Source: Bog-473 sp963711065 (GTDB taxonomy: Bacteria; Actinomycetota; Acidimicrobiia; Acidimicrobiales; RAAP-2). Taken from it: DNA of 64,000 nucleotides. Each line of letters opens with the position of its first letter. The stretch's first letter is position 1. A program made the translations under genes and the position numbers. This document shows, piece by piece, positions 27,370-35,613 of the stretch. Location of the stretch: positions 1,116,001 through 1,180,000 of the forward strand of contig CAVQCO010000007.1 in the NCBI GenBank assembly GCA_963711065.1. Reading direction: 5' to 3'. The notes beneath the pieces are model-generated. The model searched no databases and had not been told where the DNA came from. It saw nothing but the letters and a program-made list of their open reading frames with translations.

Positions 27370-28560
27370 TCAGCTGCGCGGGACGTCCTTCCACGGCAGC
27401 TCCTTGTCGGCACGCACGTCACCGGGGAGACCGAGGACCCGCTCGCCGAGGATGTTGCGCATGACCTCCGACGTGCCGCCCTCGATGGAGTTGGCGCGCA
27501 CCCGCAGGAACATCTTGCGCACGTCCGGCGAGCTCATGCCGACGAGGTCGGGCCGCAGCATGGGGTAGCCGGCCGGGAACAGCATGGCGTCGCTGCCGAG
27601 CAGGTCCATGCACAGGTCGTACACCCGCTTGTTCTCCTCGGCGAAGGCCAGCTTGGCGACCGACCCCTCGGGACCGGGCGTCCCGGCCTTGCGCGTCTGG
27701 GCCGCCCGCATGTTGGTCATGGAGTACGCCTCGCTGCGGATGTAGCTCGACACCACCCGGTCACGCAGTGCGAGGGCGTGGGGCGAGGTGTCCCCCTTCC
27801 AGCGCTCCTTCCAGATCCGGATGGCCTCGGTGACGGGGCCACCGCCCCGGCGGGTCACCGCGCCGCCGATGGACACGCGCTCGTTCATCAGCGTCGTCAC
27901 GGCCACGTGCCATCCCTCTCCCTCACCGCCGAGGCGCGCGCCGTCCGGCATCCGCACATCCGTGAAGAACACCTCGTTGAACTCCGCCTCGCCGGTGATC
28001 TGGAACAGCGGGCGCACCTCCACGCCGGGCGCCTTCATGTCGACCAGGAACGCCGTCATGCCCTTGTGCTTGGGCACGTCGGGGTTCGTGCGCGCCACGA
28101 TGAGCCCGAAGGACGAGACGTGGGCGAGGGTCGTCCACACCTTTTGCCCGTTGAGCATCCACTCGTCGCCGTCACGTTCGGCCCGGGTCGACAGCCCGGC
28201 AACGTCGGAGCCGGCGCCCGGCTCGCTGAACAGCTGGCACCAGACCTCCTCGCTGGTGAAGAGTGGGCGCAGGTAGCGCTCCTTCTGCTCGGGCGTCCCG
28301 TGGGTGACGATGGTGGGAGCGCACATGCCGTAGCCGATGGGGTTCCGCGTCCCCGCTGCGGGTGCGCCACCGGCGTGCAGGCGCGCCTGGGCGCGCTGCT
28401 GGTCCTTCGGTGTCAGTCCGAGTCCACCGCTGCCGGGCGGGAAGTGGACCCACGCCAGGCCGCGGTCGAACTGCTCCCCCAGGAACTGCGGTGCCGGCGT
28501 GGTGGCGGGCGGGAGGTCGGCCAGCAGGCGGTCAACCAGTTCGTCGACGTTCGCGCTCAT
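27370..28560 (-). CDS. Acyl-CoA dehydrogenase, 396 aa
   Basis: The family is clear from MCAPTIVTHGTPEQKERYL, LFSEPGAGSDVAGLSTRAERDG, WMLNGQKVWTTLAH and the C-terminal SIEGGTSEVMRNILGERVL. FAD-dependent enzyme for alpha,beta-dehydrogenation of acyl-CoA. The catalytic base position is not securely assigned. RpiA follows 13 bp downstream. Confidence 0.92.
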   Translation of the reverse strand: MSANVDELVDRLLADLPPATTPAPQFLGEQFDRGLAWVHFPPGSGGLGLTPKDQQRAQARLHAGGAPAAGTRNPIGYGMCAPTIVTHGTPEQKERYLRPLFTSEEVWCQLFSEPGAGSDVAGLSTRAERDGDEWMLNGQKVWTTLAHVSSFGLIVARTNPDVPKHKGMTAFLVDMKAPGVEVRPLFQITGEAEFNEVFFTDVRMPDGARLGGEGEGWHVAVTTLMNERVSIGGAVTRRGGGPVTEAIRIWKERWKGDTSPHALALRDRVVSSYIRSEAYSMTNMRAAQTRKAGTPGPEGSVAKLAFAEENKRVYDLCMDLLGSDAMLFPAGYPMLRPDLVGMSSPDVRKMFLRVRANSIEGGTSEVMRNILGERVLGLPGDVRADKELPWKDVPRS

Positions 28561-28652
28561 GCCCGCACCCTATAGCGTGCTCTCGTGCGGGCACCTGCTG
28601 ACTCAGGACCGATCCGGCGGTCCGACGCGGCCGGGCCGGGAGCCGAACCAGC

Positions 28653-29546
28653 GTGACGTCCTCGGTGACACTCCCCGACAGAAGGGAGCTGGCCTACGAG
28701 GAGTACGGCGACCCGGCCGGGTTCCCCGTCCTCAGCTTCCACGGGGGCCTGAGCTCCCGGCTCGACGCGGCACCGGCCCACGAGGCGGCCGTGGCCAAGC
28801 ACGTGCGCCTCGTCTCGCCCGACCGCCCCGGCATCGGGCTCTCCACCTACGAGGTTGGCCGTCGACTGCTCGACTGGCCCGATGACGTCACCCGGCTCGC
28901 CGACGCGCTGGGTCTCGACCGCTTCGCGGTCATGGGCTGGTCGGCCGGCGGTCCGTACGCCGCGGTCTGCGCCGCCAAGATGCCGAGCCGCGTCACGGCC
29001 GCGGCGCTGCTCTCCAGCTCGGTGCCCCTCGACCTCTACGGCACGACCAGAGGGCTCACCATGGAGGACCGGACGCTGCTGCTCCTGGCGCGGCATGCGC
29101 CGTGGCTGGCCTCTGCCGTCATCAAGAGCAGTCTGGTGAGCGCCAGCAATGCCCGCCTGTTGCGCGCCGCGATGCGCGCGTTCCCGCCGGCCGACCGCTC
29201 CGTCCTCACCGAGTGGGGCCCGCCCGACCACGCGCTCGCCTTCGTGCGCGAGGCCGTGCGCCAGGGGACCGAGGGCTGCGTCCAGGACTACCGGATCTTC
29301 GGCGACCCCTGGGGCTTCGACCTCGAGGAGATCGCGATCCCCGTCCAGATCTGGGAGGGCGCCGACGACAACACGGGCCCGCCCGGCTACCGCGCTTTCC
29401 TCCAGGCGCACATCCCTGGCGCAACGGTGACCGTGGTCCCGGGCGAGGGCCACCTGTCGCTGCTCCCCCATCAGGCGCCGGCCATCTTCACCGCGCTGCT
29501 CGGCGGCGACCACGACACCGAGTCGCCGGCGCGGCACGTGGGGTAG
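28653..29546 (+). CDS. Alpha/beta hydrolase, 297 aa
   Basis: The N-terminal strands and oxyanion region (VLSFHGGLSSRL), the nucleophile elbow VMGWSAGGPYAA and the final His in VPGEGHLSLLPH give a normal Ser-hydrolase triad; the acid is probably in IWEGADDNTGP. The start is GTG at 28653. Substrate unknown: ester or C-C hydrolase. It is divergent from the acyl-CoA dehydrogenase gene (92 bp apart). Confidence 0.85.
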   Translation: MTSSVTLPDRRELAYEEYGDPAGFPVLSFHGGLSSRLDAAPAHEAAVAKHVRLVSPDRPGIGLSTYEVGRRLLDWPDDVTRLADALGLDRFAVMGWSAGGPYAAVCAAKMPSRVTAAALLSSSVPLDLYGTTRGLTMEDRTLLLLARHAPWLASAVIKSSLVSASNARLLRAAMRAFPPADRSVLTEWGPPDHALAFVREAVRQGTEGCVQDYRIFGDPWGFDLEEIAIPVQIWEGADDNTGPPGYRAFLQAHIPGATVTVVPGEGHLSLLPHQAPAIFTALLGGDHDTESPARHVG

Positions 29547-29561
29547 GCGGAGCAACCGGAG

Positions 29562-30377
29562 CTACAACTGGGCCCAGTTGGTCACCTTGAAGGGGGCCAC
29601 GATCGGCGCGCCCACGTCGAGTTGAATCTGGTAGTGGTCGCCCAACGGGAGGTTGCGCGGGTCGCCCGTGTAGATGCCCGCCTTCTTGCCCGGGGACGTG
29701 AAGAAGACGGTCACCTTGCCCGTGGCCGGTCCGACCTGGGTGGTGCTGAGCGGGATGCCCCACTCGTCGAAGAAGTCGCCGAGCGTGAAGCTCTGCGTCT
29801 TGCTCGGCGACTCGATGTGCACGATCCCGTCGTTCGCGTGCACGTGGAGCCAGTAGAAGCAGGTGCCCGTGGAGACGAAGGGGCCCTGCGGGGTCTCGGT
29901 CGCACTGAAACCGGGGATGCCGATGCCATAGGGGATCACCCGGGCCTGGCCGTTCACAAAGATGGTGAGGTGCGTGTGCACGTGGACGACCGTCTGCTCA
30001 CCCGCCTGGCACTGCACGTTGTTGATCGTCTGCCCGGTGCCCGAGTTCAGCAGCGTGGCGAGCTTCGGGCCCTTCGGCACCGGGATGCCCTCGGGCCCGG
30101 TAGAACCGGCCGGCGGCTGCACCCAGGTGGACGACATGGAGGCGGGGATGGCCTCGAGAGAGACGTGCGGGTCCGTGAACTGTGCCTGCGTGTTGCCCGA
30201 ACCGCTGCCGCTCACCTGGGTGATGATCACGACGACGACGGCGACGACGGCGAGGACACCCCCCACACGGACACCGATGCGCATGCGCTTGCGGCGTAGC
30301 TCGGCGCGGCGCTTCTCCTCGGCCCGGCGCTGGTTCTCGGATCTGCGCTGGGCTTTCGACTGCTTCCCACTGGTCAT
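29562..30377 (-). CDS. Membrane-anchored His-rich extracytoplasmic hypothetical protein, 271 aa
   Basis: I cannot name the family. The N-terminus is a highly charged Lys/Arg/Glu helix (KAQRRSENQRRAEEKRRAEL), then one TM segment (VGGVLAVVAVVVVIITQV) and a domain outside the membrane. That domain carries VVHVHTHLTIFVNG and YWLHVHANDGIVHIESP: two clusters of alternating His that look like a metal-binding beta-sheet. Homologous architecture is known to me only from uncharacterised actinobacterial/Chloroflexi proteins. It overlaps the gene at 30374 by four bases (ATGA). Confidence 0.6.
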   Translation of the reverse strand: MTSGKQSKAQRRSENQRRAEEKRRAELRRKRMRIGVRVGGVLAVVAVVVVIITQVSGSGSGNTQAQFTDPHVSLEAIPASMSSTWVQPPAGSTGPEGIPVPKGPKLATLLNSGTGQTINNVQCQAGEQTVVHVHTHLTIFVNGQARVIPYGIGIPGFSATETPQGPFVSTGTCFYWLHVHANDGIVHIESPSKTQSFTLGDFFDEWGIPLSTTQVGPATGKVTVFFTSPGKKAGIYTGDPRNLPLGDHYQIQLDVGAPIVAPFKVTNWAQL

Positions 30378-31021
30378 TGGGGCGTCAGCGTAGCGAACCA
30401 GTCCCAGCGAAAGGCATCGACGCGCTCCAGGGGACCGGCCCACTCGGCCGGCCCGCCGGCGCCGGCGCCGAAGGGAGCGAGGGCGGCCGCAACCTGCCAC
30501 AGGTCGCCGTCGACGAAGGCCACGGTGACCGTGCGCCCCTGCGCGTCGTCGGCGAATTGCCAGGCACCGGCCACCCCCGCCCGCCCGACCAGCGCCTCGC
30601 CGTCGACGGGGGGCCCCACGACGACATAGACGCCCTGCGACGGGCGGAAGGGGACGGCCCCGGCGGACACGGCGACCCGGGGCGCCGCCCAGCGGCCCAC
30701 GATCTCGAACGGCCCCGAGAGGAGGGCGCGCCGGGGAGCGAAGAAGCGGTCTTCGGCGCGCAGGCGCTCGGCCAGGGCGAAGAAGGGAGGCACGCAGCCT
30801 TCGTCGCGCATGAGGTACAGCGTCATGTAGTGGAAGGGCTCGAGCAACGTCCCGGTGGCCGCCTCGACGGACCGGCAGCGCGGCGAGCGGACCCAGCGCT
30901 GCCCGAAGGTGATGCCGTCGACGGTGAATTGCTCCGGCATGTGGTCGAGCTGGTGCCAGGCGTTGTACGCCTCGTGGGCGGAGGGATCGGTGATCTCGGT
31001 GAAGGAGAAGAAACCCAGCAC
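30374..31021 (-). CDS. EthD-like dimeric alpha/beta-barrel hypothetical protein, 215 aa
   Basis: The N-terminal MLGFFSFTEITDPSAHEAYNAWHQLDHMPEQF has the WHxxDHxPE signature of EthD-like proteins; two tandem barrels are likely by length. It resembles in style the gene at 837-1559. Function unknown. The stop overlaps the start of the His-rich membrane protein gene, so the two are coupled. Confidence 0.6.
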   Translation of the reverse strand: MLGFFSFTEITDPSAHEAYNAWHQLDHMPEQFTVDGITFGQRWVRSPRCRSVEAATGTLLEPFHYMTLYLMRDEGCVPPFFALAERLRAEDRFFAPRRALLSGPFEIVGRWAAPRVAVSAGAVPFRPSQGVYVVVGPPVDGEALVGRAGVAGAWQFADDAQGRTVTVAFVDGDLWQVAAALAPFGAGAGGPAEWAGPLERVDAFRWDWFATLTPQ

Positions 31022-31065
31022 CCGATGAGGGTACCCGGTGCGCGGAATGCAAGACTCTGCGACCG

Positions 31066-32080
31066 ATGGCAGCGGCGACCGCCCTCCTCTCCGGCCTGCG
31101 GGTGCTCGACCTGAGCATCTGGCGGCCCGGCCCGTACGCGACGTCCCTGCTGGTCGCGCTCGGAGCCGACGTCCTGAAGGTGGAGCCGCCCGGCGGTGAC
31201 CCCATGCGTCACTACACAGGGCTCTTCGCCTCCATCAACGCCGGCAAGCGCAGCGTCGTGCTCGACCTCAAGAACGGTGCCGGACGAGAGCGTGCGTTGG
31301 CGCTGGCCGACCGGGCCGACGTGCTCGTCGAGGGGTTCCGGCCGGGCGTGATGGCACGGCTCGGCGTCGACGAGGCGACCGTGCGGCTCCGCAACCCCGC
31401 CCTCGTCTACTGCTCCATCTCGGGCTACGGGCAGGCCGACGAGCGCGCCCTGCTGCCGGGGCACGACGTCAACTACCAGGCCTGGGCCGGCGCGCTCGGC
31501 GCCCGAGGGCGGCGGCGCCTCCCTGCCCCCCCTGCCCGTCGCCGACCTGGCCGCCGGCTTGACCGCAGCATTCGGGATCTGCGCCGCCGTCCTCGGCCGG
31601 GCCGCCAGCGGGCAGGGCACCTACCTCGACGTCTCCATGACCGACGTGCTGGCGACATGGACCGGGCGCACGGGGGCCGGCGGCGGCGGCGCTGCCGGCC
31701 CGACACCGGGCTACGGCCTCTTCGCCACCGCCGACGGCGGCAACGTGGCGCTCGGCGTCCTCAACGAGCAGCACTTCTGGTCGGCCCTCTGCGGCGAGCT
31801 CGGGCTGGGCGAGGTGGCCGGCCTCTCCTTCGAGGAGCGGAGCGGGCGGGGGGCCGAGTTGCAGGCGTCGGTGCGCGACGCCGTCGCCCGGCGCCGGCGC
31901 GACGAGCTCGTCACCCGCCTCGCCGCGGCCGGCGTCCCGGTCGCGCCCGTGCTCGACCGCGCCGGGATGCTGGACTCCGCCCCCTTCCCCGCCTTCCCGA
32001 TCCGTCTGCCCCTGCCCGAGGCGGGGGCGGTCCCCGCCCTGGACGAGCACCACGGGGAGGGCTTCTGCGACCGCGGCTGA
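31066..32080 (+). pseudogene. CaiB/BaiF-type CoA-transferase with one frameshift near 31500
   Basis: Class III CoA-transferase: VLDLSIWRPGPYATSLLVALG, VLKVEPPGGDPMRHY, the NAGKRSVVLDLKN segment and VLVEGFRPGVMARLG. The frame from 31066 degenerates after WAGALGARG. The correct continuation (PPLPVADLAAGLTAAFGI to the stop at 32080) is in another frame, and the switch falls in GGCGCCCGAGGGCGG where one C appears missing from a C run. The rest is intact, so an assembly indel is likely. Length is otherwise slightly short for the family. These enzymes move CoA between carboxylic acids. Confidence 0.85.
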
Positions 32081-32132
32081 CGGGCTCGGGCCGGTGCCGG
32101 TGCTGTTACGTTGCGGGCGACCCATCGACCCC

Positions 32133-32621
32133 ATGACTCAGATCTCGGACCTCCTCAGCGCCAACAAGGGCTACGCGGCGGCGCGGGCCAACGTCGCCGA
32201 CCCGCGCCCGTGGCGGCGACTGGCCGTCGTCACCTGCATGGACGCGCGTATCGACGTGTTCGCCGTGCTCGGGCTCCACCTCGGGGAGGCCCACGTCATC
32301 CGCAACGCGGGCGGACGGGTCACCGACGACGTCCTGCGCAGCCTCGCCCTCTCGAGCGGCGTGCTCGGGGTCGACACGGCGGTGGTCATGCAGCACACCA
32401 AGTGCGGCCTGGCCGGAGTGACCGACGCCGAACTGCGCGAGCTCACGGGTGCCGACCTCGGCTTCTTCCCGATCGACGACCATGCCGCAGCGCTCCGAGA
32501 GGACGTGGAGCTGCTGGCGCACACGCCCTACCTGTCACGGCTCCGGATGATCGGAGGCTTCGTCTACGACGTCGAGAGCGGCGAGCTCGACGACGTCGTG
32601 CGCTGGGAGCGACCGGGCTGA
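32133..32621 (+). CDS. Beta-class carbonic anhydrase, 162 aa
   Basis: Zinc-site residues are clear: VVTCMDARIDV (Cys and the Asp-Arg dyad) and MQHTKCGLAG (His and Cys). RNAGGRVTDD is also diagnostic. The compact length matches the Rv1284-like mycobacterial group. It interconverts CO2 and bicarbonate. ATG 32133 (MTQISDLL) is used; an upstream in-frame start at 32094 adds 13 unlikely residues. Confidence 0.92.
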   Translation: MTQISDLLSANKGYAAARANVADPRPWRRLAVVTCMDARIDVFAVLGLHLGEAHVIRNAGGRVTDDVLRSLALSSGVLGVDTAVVMQHTKCGLAGVTDAELRELTGADLGFFPIDDHAAALREDVELLAHTPYLSRLRMIGGFVYDVESGELDDVVRWERPG

Positions 32622-32668
32622 GCAACCCCGAGGGGAGAGCCCCGGAGGGGGGAACGGAAGGAGGGTCG

Positions 32669-33658
32669 ATGAAGGTTGCCGTCCTCGACGACTGGTTCGA
32701 CACGCTCCGCACGCTTCCCTGCTTCGAGAAGCTGACCGAGCACGAGGTGACGGTGTTCACCGATCACGTCCAGGACACCGACGCCCTGGCCGGCCGACTG
32801 GCGGAAGCCGAGGTGCTGGTGCTGATCCGCGAGCGCACGGAGATCCGGGCCCCGCTCCTCGAACGGCTGCCGCAGCTCCGGCTGATCAGCCAGCGCAGCG
32901 TCTACCCGCACATCGACGTCGACGCCTGCACGGACCTCGGGATCGTCGTCAGCTCCGACCAGCACGCCGGCACCCCGTCGTACGCCGCCGCCGAGCTGAC
33001 GTGGGCCCTCGTGCTGGCGGCGGCGCGCCAGGTGCCGCTCCAGGAGGCGTCCCTGCGCGCGGGACGCTGGCAGGCCGGGGTGGGGCGGACGCTCCGGGGC
33101 AAGACGCTGGGCATCTACGGCTACGGCCGCATCGGTGCCGTCGTCGCCGGGTACGGCCGGGCCTTCGGCATGGACGTCGTGGCCTGGTCCCGACCCGACT
33201 CGCTCGAGCGCGCCCGGGCGGACGGCGTGCGGGCCGCGGGCAGCCGGGCCGAGCTGTTCGCCACCAGCGACGTGCTCTCGCTCCACCTGCGGCTGGTGCC
33301 CGCCACCAGGGGCATCGTCACGGCGGCCGACCTGGCGACCATGCAATCCGACGCCCTGCTGGTGAACACCAGCCGGGCCGGGCTCGTGGAGCCGGGAGCC
33401 CTGGTCGCCGCCCTGCGGGCCGGCCGACCGGGCCTGGCGGCCCTCGACGTGTACGAGACCGAGCCGCTCCTGGACCGGGCCGACCCGCTGCTCGGCATGG
33501 ACAACGTCGTCTGCACGCCGCACATCGGCTATGTGACCCGCGAGGAGTGGGATGTACAGTTCAGCGACATCTTCGACCAGATCAATGCCTATGCGGACGG
33601 CACCCCGGCCAACGTGGTGAACCCCGACGTGTTGGCACACGCCCGGAGCCGACCCTAA
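32669..33658 (+). CDS. D-isomer-specific 2-hydroxyacid dehydrogenase (SerA-like), 329 aa
   Basis: NAD-binding loop LGIYGYGRIGAVVAGYG, catalytic Arg in LLVNTSRAGLVEPGA, Glu in YETEPLL and catalytic His in CTPHIGYVTREEW. The ATG at 32669 follows a strong AAGGAGGG ribosome-binding site 7 bases upstream. It resembles phosphoglycerate dehydrogenase-like proteins but lacks the ACT/regulatory domain, so the substrate could be another 2-hydroxyacid. Confidence 0.9.
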   Translation: MKVAVLDDWFDTLRTLPCFEKLTEHEVTVFTDHVQDTDALAGRLAEAEVLVLIRERTEIRAPLLERLPQLRLISQRSVYPHIDVDACTDLGIVVSSDQHAGTPSYAAAELTWALVLAAARQVPLQEASLRAGRWQAGVGRTLRGKTLGIYGYGRIGAVVAGYGRAFGMDVVAWSRPDSLERARADGVRAAGSRAELFATSDVLSLHLRLVPATRGIVTAADLATMQSDALLVNTSRAGLVEPGALVAALRAGRPGLAALDVYETEPLLDRADPLLGMDNVVCTPHIGYVTREEWDVQFSDIFDQINAYADGTPANVVNPDVLAHARSRP

Positions 33659-33667
33659 GGAGCACAG

Positions 33668-35215
33668 ATGCCGGCCGACCACACCGCGTCCCGACGAGCA
33701 GCCGCGAGGGGTGGCGAGCACGACCGCCACGACGGCCCCGGGCCTCTACGCCGCCGCCGCCGGCACCTGGTGTCCGCGCTCGTCGGCTTCCTGGTCCTCC
33801 TGCCCGGCCTGATCGCCGTGGCACCGGGCACGGCATCGGCCGCCTACCCCGACAACCCCGCCCAGCCGGTCAACTTCGGGAGCGCCGGGTTCTTCGGCCC
33901 CACGGGCGGCCTGACGCTCAACGCCCCCGTCGTGGGGATGGCGGGCACGCCCAGTGGCAACGGCTACTGGATGGTCGCGACCGACGGCGGCGTCTTCAAC
34001 TACGGCGACGCCGGCTTCTTCGGCTCGGCCGGCGCGTTGCCGCTCAACAAGCCCATCGTGGGCATGGCGCCCACCCCCGACGGGGGCGGCTACTGGCTGG
34101 TCGCCTCCGACGGCGGCATCTTCTCCTACGGCGACGCCGTCTTCCACGGCTCGGCGGGGAGCCTCCCGCTCAACAAGCCCATCGTGGGCATGGCGGCCAC
34201 CCCCGACGGGGGCGGCTACTGGCTGGTCGCCTCGGACGGCGGCATCTTCTCCTACGGCGACGCGACGTTCTACGGCTCGACCGGTTCAATCAGCCTCAAC
34301 CAGCCCGTGGTCGGCATGGCCGCCGCGCCCGGCGGGACCGGCTACTGGCTCGTCGCCGCCGACGGCGGCATCTTCAACTACGGCACCGCGCCGTTCCAGG
34401 GCTCCATGGGCGGCACCCCGCTGAATGCCAAGATCGTCGGCATGGCGGCCGGCACGGGCGGCTACTGGCTGGCCGCCGCCGACGGCGGCATCTTCAACTT
34501 CGGCACCGCCTTCCTGGGCTCCATGGGCGGGCAGCCGAACGCCAACCCGATCCACGCCATCGCCGCCACACACGACGGCAACGGCTACTGGCTGCTGCCG
34601 ACGTCACCCCCGCCGTTGCCCCCGACCCTGAATCCGGGGTCGAGCGGGGCCGCGGTGGCCATGCTGCAGCAGCAGCTCTATGCCTTGGGGTACTGGGTCG
34701 ACACGACCGGTGGCTCCTTCGACGACAGCACCGAGCAGGCGGTGTGGGCCCTCCAGAAGGCCGCCAACCTCCAGCGCGACGGCGTGGTCGGTCCGTCGAC
34801 GTGGGCCGCCCTCCAGGCGGGGGTGGTCCCCCATCCCCAGAGCACGTCGGGCTACGTCATTGAGGTCAACCTGGCCAACGACCTCGTCATGGTCGTGAAC
34901 AACGGCCACCTCGAGTGGACGTTCAACACGTCCACCGGTGGCGGCTACACGTACACCTCGGGCGGGGTCACGTCGGTCGCCATCACCCCGACCGGGGTCT
35001 TCCACACCTACCGCGTGATCGACGGCGTCGACGTCGACTCGCTCGGGACCCTGTGGCGGCCCCGGTTCTTCACCGGTGGCTACGCCATCCACGGGGACTC
35101 GTCGGTGCCGCCCTACCCGGTGTCCCACGGGTGCGTGCGCGTCAGCAACGAGGCCATCGACTGGATCTGGGCGAACAACATCGATCCGATCGGGACCACC
35201 GTCTGGGTGTACTGA
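33668..35215 (+). CDS. Secreted L,D-transpeptidase with N-terminal beta-propeller-like repeats and PG-binding domain, 515 aa
   Basis: Order of domains: basic N-terminus with a signal/TM segment (LVSALVGFLVLLPGLIAVA, residues about 36-55); about six repeats of roughly 38 residues (GYWLVASDGGIFSYGDA type, residues ~70-310); a peptidoglycan-binding helix domain (GSSGAAVAMLQQQLYALGYW, ~320-375); and a C-terminal YkuD domain with the active site SHGCVRVSNEAIDWI. YkuD enzymes make 3-3 crosslinks in peptidoglycan or attach proteins to it. The repeat domain probably folds as a propeller that binds a wall polymer; this is an inference. AAGGAG precedes the ATG, 10 bp after the upstream gene. Confidence 0.92.
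   Translation: MPADHTASRRAAARGGEHDRHDGPGPLRRRRRHLVSALVGFLVLLPGLIAVAPGTASAAYPDNPAQPVNFGSAGFFGPTGGLTLNAPVVGMAGTPSGNGYWMVATDGGVFNYGDAGFFGSAGALPLNKPIVGMAPTPDGGGYWLVASDGGIFSYGDAVFHGSAGSLPLNKPIVGMAATPDGGGYWLVASDGGIFSYGDATFYGSTGSISLNQPVVGMAAAPGGTGYWLVAADGGIFNYGTAPFQGSMGGTPLNAKIVGMAAGTGGYWLAAADGGIFNFGTAFLGSMGGQPNANPIHAIAATHDGNGYWLLPTSPPPLPPTLNPGSSGAAVAMLQQQLYALGYWVDTTGGSFDDSTEQAVWALQKAANLQRDGVVGPSTWAALQAGVVPHPQSTSGYVIEVNLANDLVMVVNNGHLEWTFNTSTGGGYTYTSGGVTSVAITPTGVFHTYRVIDGVDVDSLGTLWRPRFFTGGYAIHGDSSVPPYPVSHGCVRVSNEAIDWIWANNIDPIGTTVWVY
33890..34600 (+). repeat. Tandem coding repeats, period about 114 bp (38 aa)
   Basis: About six units, each with the core WLVAxDGGIFxYG followed by a xFxGSxG and LNxPIVGMAxxPDGGGY segment. 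Two units near 34050-34270 are nearly identical at DNA level, indicating recent unit duplication. The pattern of Trp and Gly suits blades of a propeller. Confidence 0.85.
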
Positions 35216-35285
35216 GCCGGGCGCGGGCCGGTGGTGTTGTCGTCGGACGCCCTCTCCCGAAGGCAGTCACAGCAGACCCTGGGGC

Positions 35286-35408
35286 TCAGCCTCTCGCCAC
35301 CGCGGCGCCGACGACCGGGGCGCTCAGCGGCATGCCGCCCAAGGAGCCGGAGAACTCGGCGTCGCCGAAGGTGAACACCCCGCCGTCAGAAGCGACGAGC
35401 CAATACCC
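35286..35408 (-). pseudogene. Orphan single-repeat remnant of a propeller-type repeat protein
   Basis: On the minus strand, a 41-codon stretch encodes GYWLVASDGGVFTFGDAEFS followed by GSLGGMPLSAPVVGAAVARG and a TGA (35288-35286). This is one clear unit of the same repeat as the upstream L,D-transpeptidase, but inverted relative to it, and stop codons precede it in frame. It is a gene remnant, probably of a lost inverted paralogue. The rest of the 35216-35613 gap shows nothing else I can support. Confidence 0.6.
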
Positions 35409-35613
35409 GAGCACGCACCACCGTGCTCATTCTTCGTGGCATCGTGTGGCTCCCGCTCGCCTTGGTGGAAGCGGTCGTGTCTTCCCGCTCAAGTATGAGA
35501 GGTGTGCGTGCTCGGCGCCAGGGAGGAGCGAATCGCAAGCTTTCGGAAGAGACGCCGATCGGTGACATCAGACGTCACGGCACTCGCCCGCCCGCATCTC
35601 TCGTCGGAACCCT

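Noticed and set aside
33890..34600. Tandem repeats considered as a CRISPR-like array
   Set aside because: Units are coding, about 114 bp, in frame and without spacers.
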